In this document: positions 36,596-48,430 of the stretch, in pieces
Layout: each line of letters opens with the position of its first letter
Numbering within the stretch: the first letter of the stretch is position 1
Assembly (NCBI GenBank): GCA_037074705.1
Contig: CM073590.1
Span: 53,275,895-53,339,894, forward strand
Reading direction: 5' to 3'
Length of the DNA stretch: 64,000 bases
Origin: Zhengitettix transpicula
Lineage: Eukaryota > Arthropoda > Insecta > Orthoptera > Tetrigidae
Position numbers and translations under genes: made by a program
The notes under the pieces: model-generated
Told to the model about the DNA's origin: nothing
Database searches by the model: none
The model's input: the letters and a program-made list of their open reading frames with translations, nothing else

Positions 36596-36599
36596 ACTT

Positions 36600-38030
36600 G
36601 AAAGTGCACTTGTAGCCCAGTAGATGTGTTAAAAAAAAGGCCTCCGCGAACAAAAGGACGAGTATTTTTTTACAACTTGAATATGTTGTGGCCGTTAGTG
36701 AAAAATAAAATTTTCCAATTAGAAAGGCCTCGGGAAAAGTTTCAGTGGCCAAAAAAACACGAAATATTTGCACCTCTTTTCATTTTTTCGCTATTAGCTA
36801 AAGCGTGAAGCATTCTATTGAAAATAATGTTCAGTAATAAATTGTAGAGCATAAAATTCGGCTTCGAATGGTTTATTAGAGTACGAAATTCGGTGGAACT
36901 AAGTGGTAGAAATCGTTGGTCTAATTTACGCCATTTTACGTCAGTTTCGAAAATAATGCAGTTTGTCACACATCGAGTGCTGATATCTCCAAAATTGTCG
37001 ACAGTCCACTTATTCGTCATTGGAGGAAAGTTTTAGACAATTTTATTCTCTTTCCAACGCATTATCCGTTTTTAAAAATCCATTGAGAATGGTCGAAAAT
37101 ACATCCATTTTGCTGGCTGTCTACCGCCCTATAGGTTGTGCTAATATTATGACGATGAGGACGGGAGTCACGATTTCCTACGTGAGGGTGAAACATGTCT
37201 TTTTCAGACAATATGAAATTGTTTAAGAGTATTGTGTTTCTAAAAGGAATCAAGTCCAGCATTTCAAAGAGTATCTATATTATTTGGCAAGGAAAAAAGA
37301 AAAACAATCAAACTGGGGACTTGAGTTCGAGCACTTTCGCTATTCTTCCTTCCTTACAAAAGAATATAGATACTCTTTGAAACGCTGGACTCTATTCCTC
37401 TTATAAAAAGAATAGCCTTCACCATTTTAATATGCTCTGTAAAAGACCAGTTTCACCCTTCCGTAGGTAATCGTCACTCCCATCCGCAGCTCCATAATAT
37501 TATCACAACCTGTGGTGCAGTATACAGTCAGCAAAAATCGGTGTATTTTCGACCATTCTCAAGTGGTTTTTAAAACTAGATAATGCGTTGGAAAGAGAAT
37601 TAACTTCTCTAAAAACGTTTCTTCTATGACAAATAAAAGTACTGCCTACCATTTTGGAGATATCTGCACTCGAAGTATGACAAACCGCATTCTTTTCGAA
37701 AATGGCGTAAATTTGATGTATGATTTCTAAAACTTCCTTCGACCGAATTTCGTACTCAAATACAGCATTCGATGCAGAATTTTTTTTATGTTCTACAATT
37801 TATTACGGAATATTAATTTCAATAGAATGCTTTTGCTCTTAGCGAAAAACTGGTGAGAGGTGCAAAATTTCGTGGTAAGATTTTTTCCCGACGTATTTAG
37901 AAATAGAAACCTTGGCCAGAACATATATAATATGAAAAAAAAAAAAATACCCGACCTTTTGCGTGGTAAGATGTAGGCCTATAGCTTATAGCTACTGGGC
38001 TATAGAGTAAGGGTGCGTTTCTCATTACGT
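36600..38030. repeat. Large inverted repeat, two ~0.7-kb arms
   Basis: Left arm about 36600-37290 and right arm about 37330-38030 are reverse complements along their whole length, with scattered substitutions and small indels. Paired landmarks: TAGCCCAGTAG (36614 / 38001 inverted), TGGAGATATC (inverted at 37661), GCGTTGGAAAGAGAAT (inverted 37057), GAGAATGGTCGAAAATAC (37086, inverted 37551), and GAGTATCTATATT with TTTGAAA at the inner ends. The spacer is only about 40-50 bases. The ORFs inside (36390-37380) are not conserved between arms. Confidence 0.85.
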
Positions 38031-38035
38031 CTACA

Positions 38036-39654
38036 TAGTGTCCATTGGTGTCTAATATTTAAAAGCAGAATAATTTAGCACCAAATTGACACGCATTTCT
38101 ATCACTAAAGTATTTTTCCTTCGCACATATTTAAAATAAAGTTTAATTTTTGGAACAAGCAACGCATGATGTGAGTATATTTTCGCACTTCGATGACTCT
38201 TAAATGTTTTCTTTAAGCTTTATTGTTATCTTTTTAACAATATTACCAAAAATGTAAAAATATATTTTTAAAGATTTTTAATTCCTGATTGGTTCTAATT
38301 TATTTTGATTTCGGTGATGGGGCCGCCTCTTGCGTCTTTGCAGGCCCGCCGCTGACCGCTTCAGGCATTATCTCCTTTCGGCGGTAATGTTCAGCGCCCT
38401 CGTGCAAAACAGACAATACCGCCCCATCCCTTATACGGGTTTTTCTGACTAGTTATAAAAAAACGAAAACATTTAGAGTCGAATTATTTATTGTTGTTAA
38501 CGTAAAATTTTCAAAAATCATTTATTTAAACCTTACCTATTTACTTAAAAATGTATGGATATTATTTAATTAGCCTTATTAATGTGGAATACCTAAGAAT
38601 AGTAATTCTGCAAGGTACTATTTTGCTGAGAGCAAGAAAATTTTAATTCGTGTATGTTTACTTAGTTCATGAATGAGTTACTTTATATTTTAAGGCTTAA
38701 AATAAAACATAGCTGCATCGACAAAAATTAAACTTATATTTTTTTTTACAATTGCGAAATCTGCCATTATTTGTCTAGTATCTAATATTTCGGATTACAT
38801 CGAAATAATCGACTGTTGACTTTAAATAATTCTTTATAATTTTCAACTTACAAAAACATCTTTCTCATCATTCAATTGTAACCGTTAGAGTTAGAAATAT
38901 TATTAATCCTATTGACATGAAATAATTAGTGGAAAGATATTGCAAAAGTGTGTGTGGATCACTAGACTGATTTTCTATCAAATGCAACGTTAAAGCGTTA
39001 ATTTAATTGTACAAATCAATACCGTCAAGTTAGATTCATTCCTTGAATCGTCTTTTTATATTTCAGATGTAAATCTTTACAATGTTTCATTTAGCGTTCT
39101 TGGGGGAGAAAAGTAAATAATGAATTACTGAAAAAGCAAAACACTTCGTCTAAAGTTTTTGACTCTTTAAATCAATTTTTTAAGTTAGTTAATGTCTGAC
39201 CTAGGACTATTTTTTTTTAAAAAAAATAATTGTACTTTGTAATTGATTTTTGCGTCTGATACAACTTAATCACGTTGTTTATACTGAAATTGTATTGGCT
39301 TTCTTCTTGGTCTATGTTTATTTATTTCTGGGAAGTCTGCTTCAGCTTTTAGTACGTGAACCACTTCGGTAGTTTCTTGTAAAATCATTTCAAAATTTTC
39401 ATCCGTGCGATAATTGGTGACCTTCGGTTAAGCATGGAAATTTGTGGTACATAAAAATGTATAATTTTTCATATACAGAGTTCAAAATGCTTTAAAATTT
39501 CCTTAATGATCGCATTAGAATGTCAATTTTTATTCAACAAATAAATTTAACTTTTTTCTTGGAAATCTATTTTTCCGTTCTTTTTCTGATATATATATAA
39601 AATGTGGCAATTAAAAGTAAATAATTAATTAATGAAGAAAATTTGGACATGTAT
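38036..39654. other. No recognisable gene
   Basis: AT-rich sequence. A GC-rich patch at 38334-38440 (CTTGCGTCTTTGCAGGCCCG, GGCGGTAATGTTCAGCGCCC) stands out but carries no ORF I can name. Confidence 0.3.
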
Positions 39655-40486
39655 TGTTGGCGGCGTAAAAACACGTTATATACAAGAATATGTGGCAATA
39701 ATCATGCTTGCTGGAATTGTAGAAGTTCGTTCGCTAGACGGTCAATGCTCCAGAGTGCTTCAGAGTATATGAAAGTATCGTTCGAGAAAGGACAAAAATT
39801 CAGAAAGTGTCTGGCTGTATGTAATTTAACAGCTAAAATATTCAAAAACGGTCTACAGGTTCCAGTCGGTGAACAAATAATTACGACGATCAAACGCCGA
39901 CTATTATAGTTCGGAGTCTAGCTTACATTAATGAGCTAGATAGACATTTTCTTCAATTATTGGGAGCCCCGGTTATTGCATCCAGCAGATAACAAACTTT
40001 GGAGTGTTTAGTAAGATTTTTTGTTAGAAGGAACAGTGAGTCATTTTAGCAAGCAGAAAGTGTTGAGTATTAAATTCAGTGTATAAATGGCTTGTCTATA
40101 AAGCGGGAATAATTGTGTGTGTGTGAACGAGCCAATGTCCTTGCTGCCAGAAACATTAAGGTAAAACTGCATAAGTTACTATTTGTAAACCCGCAAGTAA
40201 ATGATATTATCGTCAGATTTCCCGAGTTCAAATTTTAAATTTCATATCTCATATTTTGCATTGTAATGTTCTATTGATTGTTTGAATTAATGCCTTGATA
40301 GCTTTGTGAATTTGATTGTTTAATAAGTATTCTTTATTGAACGCCCGGTGATCGGCCCTGAGAAATAGCCGTGGTATTATTGTAAAGTATTATGTGATTT
40401 GAGTTAAATAATTTGTTTTAATTTGTTTGTATATTTTAAATCTTGATTTTTATTAAACATCGATCATTTAATAGTTAATTATTACA
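39655..40486 (+). mobile_element. LTR-like unit, copy B
   Basis: Starts TGTTGGCGGCGTAAAA and ends ATTACA, followed by AATTGACCCCTCAACGG, a primer-binding-like junction. About 830 bases, a diverged relative of 3077-3879 in the same orientation. The 88-codon ORF at 39643-39909 falls inside. No internal retroviral-type genes follow. At 40631 GAATCCCACGTTGAGGCCC could be an oppositely oriented junction of another copy. Confidence 0.5.
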
Positions 40487-41845
40487 AATTGACCCCTCAA
40501 CGGTTTTAATTAAATTGTTTAACAAGGTAATCACTACAAATTTTCATTCCAACGTGTAGCTTATTTAAATGTTAATAATAATAATAATATAATATATATT
40601 GTAATAATATACAATATTAATTTAAATTGAATCCCACGTTGAGGCCCAAAAGTAATAAACACAATTTTATGAGGTTTTTATATAAGCAAATTAAAAGTTA
40701 AAATGATAGGATTTTAAATGAAAAATCAGACTTTAGAATATAAAACAAAGTTAATTTATGAAAACAAATTATTATCACCATTGAAAACTATGTTACATGT
40801 TGGTAAAATGCCACGACTTGATTTCATGACTGACTATCGGGCCTTCAATAAATATTATTACGACAAAACAATTAAAAATTTACAAAGTGAAAAATTCTTA
40901 ACTTCAGCAATTAGTGAAATATGAAATCTGACAATTAAATATTATTTACATTAGGTTTACAGATAATAAATGTTCTTTTTAATTTACATTACCATTTTGC
41001 TGTGCGAATGAGGGGGGGGGGGGGCTCTATCTCACTCGATTATTGTTTAACATTTCACAGACAGGCCATGTTTCACTGAATTTAATGTGGTTATATTTCC
41101 ACGCACAACACTTGCTGCTCTTTATAGTTGATGACGTTTTAAATCCTTGATACATGCATAAATATTGCCAATGGGCAAATATTTCAGATTGTTGCCTCGT
41201 AATTTATAAACCCTGTACTTTACTATATTACGTCTCTATTACCTTCCAAAACAAACTCTGCATTTCAAGTTCTCTCTCCACCGCTTCCCAATACACACTC
41301 AAGTTTTTCAGAAAATACTCTGCTATATTCTCTGCCGTCTCCCAACACACACTCAAGCTTTTTAGATTTATTCTCCTCTCTCCACCGACTCCCAAAACAC
41401 ACATACTTACAACTTTATCAAACAACACTGAAGTTCCGCGCGTCCAGCCATGACTTCGCGACAATGCACACAGCAAACAAGCATTATAACCCCATATGAT
41501 TGTACACAATTCTTTAAAGCCGGTGACAATGAAAGTCGTAAAATTTTGTTCATTAAATAATTACATGTTTTTTTAATTACCACAATATATAATGATCAAT
41601 ACTCTTTAAGTGGTTTGAAGATACAGACGTTTTGGATTCATTCTTAATAGAGATCAATATACGATGTTGTTATGACATAAGTAGAAATGACAAAAATGAG
41701 TTCGAGGAGACGAGATTGCCGTTTGCCACCCGCGTGTGATTCACGCTCTGCACGCTTGCTTCCGGCAGGCTTGGAAACCCAATATGTTTTGTTTCGAGAT
41801 AAAGTAGGAAAGAATGAATAAGAAAGATAGCCAATTCAGACAAAA
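40487..41845. other. No recognisable gene
   Basis: AT-rich. A 68-codon ORF (40718-40924) and a 99-codon ORF (41154-41453) have no recognisable domains. G-run at 41011-41023. Bases 41268-41405 contain a duplicated CCCAACACACACTCAAG(C/T)TTTT motif (three diverged copies). Confidence 0.3.
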
Positions 41846-41955
41846 AAGTGATGATATAAATACCACACAACGTTTCTGGGATCCATGTGCCTTTTGTCAG
41901 GTGCGGTAAGAGCCTAGAGCGACACAACTGCACTTGTCAATTGACAAAATTCAAA
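41846..41955 (+). repeat. Short interspersed repeat S, copy 1
   Basis: AAATACCACACAACGTTTCT, CCATGTGCCTTTTGTCAGGT and AAGAGCCTAGAGCGACACAA match 43972-44098 in the same orientation with a few indels. The motif order 'GTTTCTGG..CC(T/A)TGTGCCTTT..CAGGTG' resembles the ends seen on some foldback elements. Confidence 0.65.
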
Positions 41956-42299
41956 AGCTCTTTCTGATTCATTATTTTCAATCAGACGAAAATATTTCAT
42001 TTTAAAAAGTAGGAAAGCTAAATAAGCTATTTTCTTACTATTAATAATTTATGGAAGTAAACACTATTAATTAATTAAAATTGGCAAATACAACTCACAC
42101 TGACAGGCACAGTGATCAGCAACAATGAAAATGAACAGAAATATTGACGAAAATATTGATCAATGGCTTGCGATTGAATAAATATTGATAGCGCATTTAC
42201 AGAAAATATTGCCCTTTCCATATTTATCAATATATTGACCGTGTTCGGTGCGCTTAAAAATCGAGCGTCAAACGGACCATTGGCATAGGAATATTGAAA

Positions 42300-44900
42300 A
42301 TTTTAATACGTAAACTCTTACTGTAGATGCGGAGAAAAATAAAGGCGGTGGTGTGCTTATGTATGCAAACAAAAGTCTCACTACTAAGGCACTAATGAAT
42401 CTAGGAAAACTATTTATAGATTTTCATTTTGAAGGAGAAAGTTGTTACACATACACAAATAATATTGTTATTTTAGTAATTGGTATATACACGTCTAATT
42501 TGGATAGAATTTTGAGGCACTTGAAAAATTACTTGACAATGTGATAAACAATTGTACTTACATAGTGATCAATGGGGACTTAATTATAAATTGGGTAGCA
42601 AATGGCAAACCAACAACTGTTCTGAAAGATATACTAATCAGGTATGGTCTTATGAGCTTAGTAAATGGACCAATTAGTATTACAAATACAAGTAAATCTC
42701 AAAATTGATTACATTATTTCTTATATAGAAGAGAATCTTATAAGTATAAACATCTTAGATTTAAATTTATCTGTCAATTTAGGTTAAGAACTGATATTGA
42801 AAAATAGTTTACTCAATATTAGTGATGTATTAGTTGAATTTAAAAGAAAACTCTCAAAAAAGGTATTGAAAAAAAATCATAAGTGGTTACTTTTCTATGA
42901 TCATGTGTCAAAGGCTCGAAATTATAAATGCCGCATAACAAAAAATAAAACTAAAGTATATCATAATAAATTACAAGCCTAAGTAAATTTCAGCAAAATG
43001 TTTGAAGCTCAAAAATGATGTTAAAGACATGTACAACTTTTATAAATTGACTACTGAGGAGGTTTTTAGAATTAATCATAAGATCTAAAAACAACAGTAT
43101 AATGTTGAACTACAAAATAACAATTAAATAAGATAATCCAATAATATAAGTAAAACAGTTTGGTATCTTGCTAACAATTTAACTAAACTAAATAAAAGAG
43201 ATAAAAGTAGCCCAGTGTTAAAGCATCACTTATCAGTAATAAGCAAGAAGTATGTGACATTTTCAATCAGCACTTCCTAAATATTAATACTACTGCAAAT
43301 GTTCCCAACAATATTAACATAACATATAGTGTAAATGAGCCTTTTTACTTGTATCCTGTTCCTGTCTCTGAAATATAATATACTATTTTAAATATTAAAA
43401 TAAAACATAGTAGTGGATGGGATGATGTATCTTCACACATACGGAGACAATGCTATTGTGCTATTATCCAACATATTATTAACCTAATAAACAATTTCTT
43501 TGAAGAAGGAATTTTCCCTGACTCATTGAAACTTAGCAGTATGACCTATATTTAAGAAGGGAGACAAAACAGGTGTTGGGAAATACAGATCCGTAGCTCT
43601 GAATTAAGTATTCTCTAAGATTATAGAAAATATTCTTTACAATTGGCTAGTTAAATTTTTAAATATACATAAAATGTTAAATAACAATTAGTGTGCATTT
43701 AGGGAAGGAATGTTAACTATACATGTTATCACAGAAATTATGCTCTCTGTTTTAAGCAAATTAGACAATAAAGAAAAGGTATGAGGAACATTTTTACATT
43801 TGTTGAAGACCTCTTTAACTTGGTAAATCATGAAATTCTCTGCAATAAACCTGGAAGCATATGGAATCTGTGGCATTGCATTAAAACTTTTAAAATCATA
43901 TCTTTCTAAAATGAAAAATATGTCAGATTCGAAAATTAATAATAAGATAAAATTGTCAAATACAGACCAAAGATGTGATGATTTAAATACCACACATTGT
44001 TTCTGGAAACCTTGTGCCTTTCTTCAGGTGCTAAGAAAACTAAAAACACAAGAGCCTAGAGTGACACAACCACACAATACAGTTGACAAAATCAAAAATG
44101 GTCTTGAAGTAAATGTTTCTAAAATTAACATACTATCTTTTGGCTTTACACCCATTTCCTATGACAGTACTATCTTGGTCAGATCCACTAAATTCCTTGG
44201 ACTTCATGTGGATCAAGATATGTCGTGGAATGTTCAAATAGATGCTGTTTGCAAAAAAAAAAGGAACTGTAATGCTTATGTTCTTAAAGAGGATGTCAAT
44301 GGTTCTTACAGAGGATTTTTTACTTAACGTTTACCAAGGATGTAATATATTCATATATGTATTTATAGTTGAAATAATGTCCCTAAACCTAGCTTGTATT
44401 TTAAAATAATTATATTAATTATTACTCTATTTTCTTTTATTGTAACTTCCTTTATTTAATTTGCAATTAAATTGTAATTTCATGCATCTACGACCAGGCA
44501 AACTGCCAATTTATAGATTAAATAAATACATAGGTTTACATACACCTAAATTACTGCACGGACATATGGGACCATACTGCTGCCAAATACAGGAATAAAT
44601 TAGTACTACTGGTTATTCATAAAAAGGCTTTAAGGTTTATTTTTGGAATGAAGTTATGTGATTCTTGTAAGCCAATCTTAGAAATATACAATATCCTGAC
44701 CATGTACTCACTTTATATCTTCAAGTCTATCCAACTTGTAAGAAAATATGAATAGACCTACTTCCCTGTATATAATACACCTAAAATTTACATTACAAGC
44801 GGAAGTATTAACTATTTCAGAGTCAGAACAAATATTAAATAACTGATAATGAACTCCAATTGTTGTTCAATTGGTGGAGAAAGCAATACACAATTATGAG
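42300..44900 (+). pseudogene. Decayed LINE (jockey/CR1 superfamily) ORF2
   Basis: Shifting-frame translation gives an endonuclease end: INGDLIINW-like, then GLMSLVNGPISITNTSKSQ (42560-42720). The reverse transcriptase follows: HSSGWDDVSSHI then IINLINNFFEEGIFPDSLKL (43410-43535), a KKGDKTGVG..YR motif (43556-43590), FVEDLFNLVNHEILCNK (43797 on) and LEAYGICGIALKLLKSYLS (43850-43908). The thumb region is INILSFGF..STKFLGLHVDQDMSWNVQID (44120-44250), then a weak C-terminal part (44520-44750). The catalytic (F/Y)ADD segment is missing where the S repeat and flanking sequence sit (about 43972-44098). A further insertion may lie at 44345-44530. Many stops; dead. Confidence 0.75.
43972..44098 (+). 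repeat. Short interspersed repeat S, copy 2, inside the LINE
   Basis: Matches 41846-41955 (AAATACCACACATTGTTTCT, CTTGTGCCTTTCTTCAGGTG, AAGAGCCTAGAGTGACACAA). It interrupts the reverse-transcriptase region of the LINE and stands in place of part of it. Confidence 0.65.
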
Positions 44901-45026
44901 TTTTTAAATATCAATTTTTTTAATTTCATTTTTCTCTTTTAGAATAATGTAAAATAGATTCAATTCTCTAAGACCCCTAATTTTCGTATCATTGTTCTAT
45001 TTTTAATTTTAATATAATTTATTGTT

Positions 45027-45195
45027 AAAATGCAGAATACTTATTTGATAATGATAAATTCATTTATAAAGTTCAATTTCATTCCGCTTTATGGATGATA
45101 GTGATACTCATTATTCAAATAAAATGAAGAGAGAAAACGCATGGATTGGGATGTTTTTTATGCATGGTGATGAAGTGGAGACCTGGAAGAATGAG
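45027..45195 (+). pseudogene. Broken MADF first-exon copy
   Basis: A damaged copy of the MADF exon found at 45630 and 49314: TTATTGTTAAAATG, then GATAATGATAAATTCAT, AAAATGAAGAGAGAAAACGC and GGTGATGAAGTGGAGACCTGG can all be aligned. A frameshift occurs shortly after the ATG and the region between 'WxVNKKNE' and the donor is deleted. It is followed by the same trailing sequence as the intact copies (TTATTAATTACGTACAACAT). Confidence 0.7.
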
Positions 45196-45284
45196 ACGGT
45201 AAGGTAATAAATTTATTAATTACGTACAACATAAAGTTACGTAAAATTCTGGCATTTACAGAAGATTCAAAATAACAAATATGA

Positions 45285-45585
45285 CGTATTTGAACGATAT
45301 ATATGAACAAAATTAATGAGATTTAAGTAGTAGCTGTCTATCTTAACTGTTTTGTATTCGTCTGTTTATGACATATCAAGACTTATAAAATTATGTAAAA
45401 CATTTAATCATAGACGACTACCATGGTATTTAACCTTCTTCATCAAAGCACGGGAGAATGTGGTGTAGTGGGGAAGGGCCTTGAGGAGAGGGGAAGGGAG
45501 GGGTGGCAATAAGTCGTCGAGCGACTGTATCCCCTACTTTTATGTATCGGTTACACGGAATCGCCGTGTGAAAGAGAACCATTGA
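45285..45585 (+). repeat. Leader repeat L, copy 2
   Basis: ATGAACAAAATTAATGAGAT, TTTTGTATTCGTCTGTTTAT, CTTATAAAATTATGTAAAAC and the GC-rich tail with the dyad CACGGAATCGCCGTG (45554-45568) precede the intact MADF exon at 45630 by about 60 bases. This position makes it a plausible promoter or 5' UTR segment. Confidence 0.6.
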
Positions 45586-45629
45586 CGACGTACTTGTTGT
45601 TCATTTTGCCAGTAATTTTATTGTTAAAA

Positions 45630-45816
45630 ATGGAGAAAAACTTTTTTGATAATGATAAATTCATTTCCTTAATGCAATTACATCCCGTTTTATGGGATAA
45701 TAGTGATACAGATTATTCGGATAGAACGAAGAGAGAAAACGCATGGAGAGAGGTGATGTCTATGATGTATGGTGATGAAGTGGAGAACTGGAAAGTTAAT
45801 AAGAAAAATGAGATTG
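45630..45816 (+). CDS. MADF first exon, intact, without adjacent partner
   Basis: 187 bases: ATG, 62 codons and one base, ending at a GTGAGT donor (phase 1). The residues MEKNFFDNDKFISLMQLHP, LWDNSDTDYSDRTKRENAWR and MMYGDEVENWKVNKKNE are the first half of a MADF domain, the trihelix/Myb-like DNA-binding fold of Adf-1-type regulators. It is very close to the first exon at 49314. The next downstream exon in matching phase is at 51845, so it could be an alternative first exon of that gene. Otherwise it is an orphan left by partial duplication. Confidence 0.65.
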
Positions 45817-45859
45817 GTGAGTTAATAAATTTAATAATTACGTTCAACGTTAAGTAATT

Positions 45860-46850
45860 TAAAAGTTATGTAATATAACATGTATATTTAGAAATGTTTC
45901 AAAATAACATAAATATTGGTTCGTCTTCCGAATTTTTATCGTGCCGCCATGTTGTATGACATAGCAGATCGCGTAGACGTCAAATTGGTGTACTATTCCG
46001 AAAGATGTTTCCTTCATTTAACACTTAAAAACCTCATCTCAACTGTAACAAGATTTTGGATTCTTAGGAATTGTAGGGGTTTGAAACTCCAACTGTAATT
46101 CGATATATTTCATAAATTAAGAATCGTCAGTGTGTAATTCTTCTAAAGAGATCCTAGAATAAAGGATATTATCCACAAATGCCAGAATTTTTAATACAGC
46201 TTTGGAAGATTAACAGAGTTGTGGATCAATTTCCGTTGCACTTTCTTGTCCGGAACCATATTTCATATAATCATGTTCATATTGTCTTGAAAGTTTATAT
46301 GTTTACTTTACTCGACTTCCAGTTTATCTTCTTTCCTGCAGTTGCTATAATGGTGAAATTTGTGGGGGCTGTATCGATTCTTGAACTAAAGTTTATGCGA
46401 AGCGTTGCCAAAAAATGTAAAGGGTTTACAAAAGTTTGAATAAAAGAGCAAAACCAATCAAATTCCTTAATTTGTGCCTAATATCCAAGATTCTAGGAAC
46501 CCCTTTAAAAAGAATTACGTACTAGTACACATCTCCTGTAGACTGTGGATTTAACCTCCACCGAACTGGAAGCGATCGTCAAGCTGTCTGGTGACAGCGA
46601 CCATCTACCGGCAACGAAATGAACTACAAGGAAATCAGCGCTATCTATCAGGAAATATATAAATTATTCATAATGTTAAAATGACCTTTATAACAGACAG
46701 AATTAATAAAGGAAACACTAAAGAATAAATAAAATTTAAAGCTGCCGGGGTTTCTACGTGGATTATTATCTTGTTCTAACACCAAATAATGTATGACTGC
46801 AGGTGAACAACAAACTAAAATCAATGATAAAAACTAAGAGCCAAAGATCT
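45860..46850. other. No recognisable gene
   Basis: The stretch right after the MADF exon repeats the trailing sequence of the other copies (TTTCAAAATAACATAAATAT, about 45895). The rest is unrecognised. Confidence 0.35.
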
Positions 46851-46949
46851 TAAAAAATATATCAAATAACTTGTTAAAACTTTGTGTCATGTTTAATATT
46901 AACAGTATTTGTATGATTTTTATTATACAGCATTTCAGAAATTAATCTT

Positions 46950-47340
46950 TTCCAATAATATGATTCTCTTGGAGGGTTTGCCCAAATCTAAACTGTGATT
47001 AAATTTAATACAATGTTTGGTGAAAGTGCCATATTTACCGATGACAGTTTGAAATTAGATTTAAGCTCTTTAATCATAATATTTATAACAAAAGTCACAA
47101 TTTGAACACTTAATTTTATTGGCAACATTTGTGGTGGAAAACTTAATAATAGGATCTTTGTGTCATTTGATGAAATCAGAAAATGAAGATTTAGACTTAA
47201 ATTACAGTACATTGTAGAATGTAGATTTTTGTTATATAGGCCAAAGTAGAAGAATTTTAAATATCAGGATTAAAGAATTTCAAACTCGTCGTGTAAACAA
47301 TTCCTATCACCAAACATTGTATTAAATTGAATTACCGTTT
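46950..47340 (+). pseudogene. Penelope-like element fragment (GIY-YIG end)
   Basis: Bases 47219-47290 read VDFCYIGQSRRILNIRIKEF, the 'YIGQT.R.L..R..EH' part of the GIY-YIG nuclease at the C-terminus of Penelope-like elements. Weaker, frameshifted protein-like sequence precedes it. No RT motif remains. This is a separate, differently decayed copy from the one in Stx17 intron 2. Confidence 0.55.
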
Positions 47341-48010
47341 AGATTTTGCCAACTCCCCTCTTATAGCACAGGAAAGGGGGGAGGGCTAACTAGGGGTTTA
47401 AGGATCCTACCCGGCAATTCGCCTAAAGTTGATGCAGGGAAAACCCTAGAAAAACCTGCATCAGATAGGTCGGGAATTTGCTACTTGTCCCACGCCCCTC
47501 CGATGGCGGGAGAGAGGCTTGCTGTGGGGTCGCAGCATTCCCCTCGCTTTTTTTAGGGCAACAGGCTACATGAGGGTAATTCACATGGTGGCAATTCCCC
47601 TTTAATAGCATATGAAGGGATCTGAAAGGGGGGATGCGGAAGGGTAGAGGAAGGTTGCCAAGGGTTGACTAGGGACCCCGGGCTATAGTTTAAGGATCCT
47701 ACCCGGCATTCGCCTAAAAGTAAGGCAGGGAAAACCCTGCATAAGGTAGGTCGGGCATTGGGTGCTTGTCCCACGCCCTTCCGATAGCGGGAGAAGAGTT
47801 TACTGTGGGGACGCAGCATTCCATTCTCCGTACCTCGACCAGTTTAGGAGGCAGCTGGCCGACTGTTCCAATGGGAACAGCAAACAACTCTTGCCGTATG
47901 CCCAAGGTCTGTGACCTCGGAACATACACCTCTCCGTACCTTGGCCAGTTTAGGAAGCAGCTGGCCGCCATCCGGCTTCAAGACAAGGCTTCTTTCACAG
48001 TATCCGTTTG
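47340..48010 (+). repeat. GC-rich repeat R2, two tandem units plus extension
   Basis: Unit 1 (47340-47545) and unit 2 (47595-47825) share TTTAAGGATCCTACCCGGCA, ATTCGCCTAAA, GCAGGGAAAACCCT, TAGGTCGGG and TTGTCCCACGCCC. The extension contains CCGTACCTxGxCCAGTTTAGG with AxGCAGCTGGCCG twice (47838 and 47935). A related fragment lies inverted at 27890-28010. The stretch is much more GC-rich than its neighbours. ORFs on both strands are open across 47714-48011, but neither matches anything I recognise. Confidence 0.65.
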
Positions 48011-48430
48011 ATAGATTAGAGAGAGATTTGATTGGAGCTGATGCTCTCAGGTGGTGGTTGACGATTGTTCTGTTATAATAAATAGTATTTTAGGAATTAA
48101 CAAAAATAATACTAACTACGACCTTCATACAGACAAAACAGGCAAAAAATAGAGAAACAACAAATAATAAAATTTAAATTTAAAAGTGCCAGACTTCTCG
48201 ACGAGAATTTAAAATTTGGCTATTTGAAGGTCGAATTTAATATTATTATTACTAACAATCAATGTATCTACGTTGCATTCAGTAGTCAACCCCAACGTTT
48301 TAAATCAGTCACCAAATTGAAATGAAAAAATAATTCCTCATTTTCAAAATCTTAATTTAGAAATCTAATATCCATATCTGACCACAATTTAAGTATTAAA
48401 AGACAAATATTTGATCTTAAAATTGAATTA
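48011..48430. other. No recognisable gene
   Basis: AT-rich spacer; nothing supportable. Confidence 0.3.

Noticed and set aside
36390..36773. 127-codon minus ORF
   Set aside because: Overlaps the outer end of the large inverted repeat and is not open in the other arm; no recognisable features.
47714..48011. Overlapping plus and minus ORFs in the GC-rich repeat
   Set aside because: Both strands are open simply because the stretch is GC-rich and stop-poor; no recognisable protein and the sequence is repetitive.
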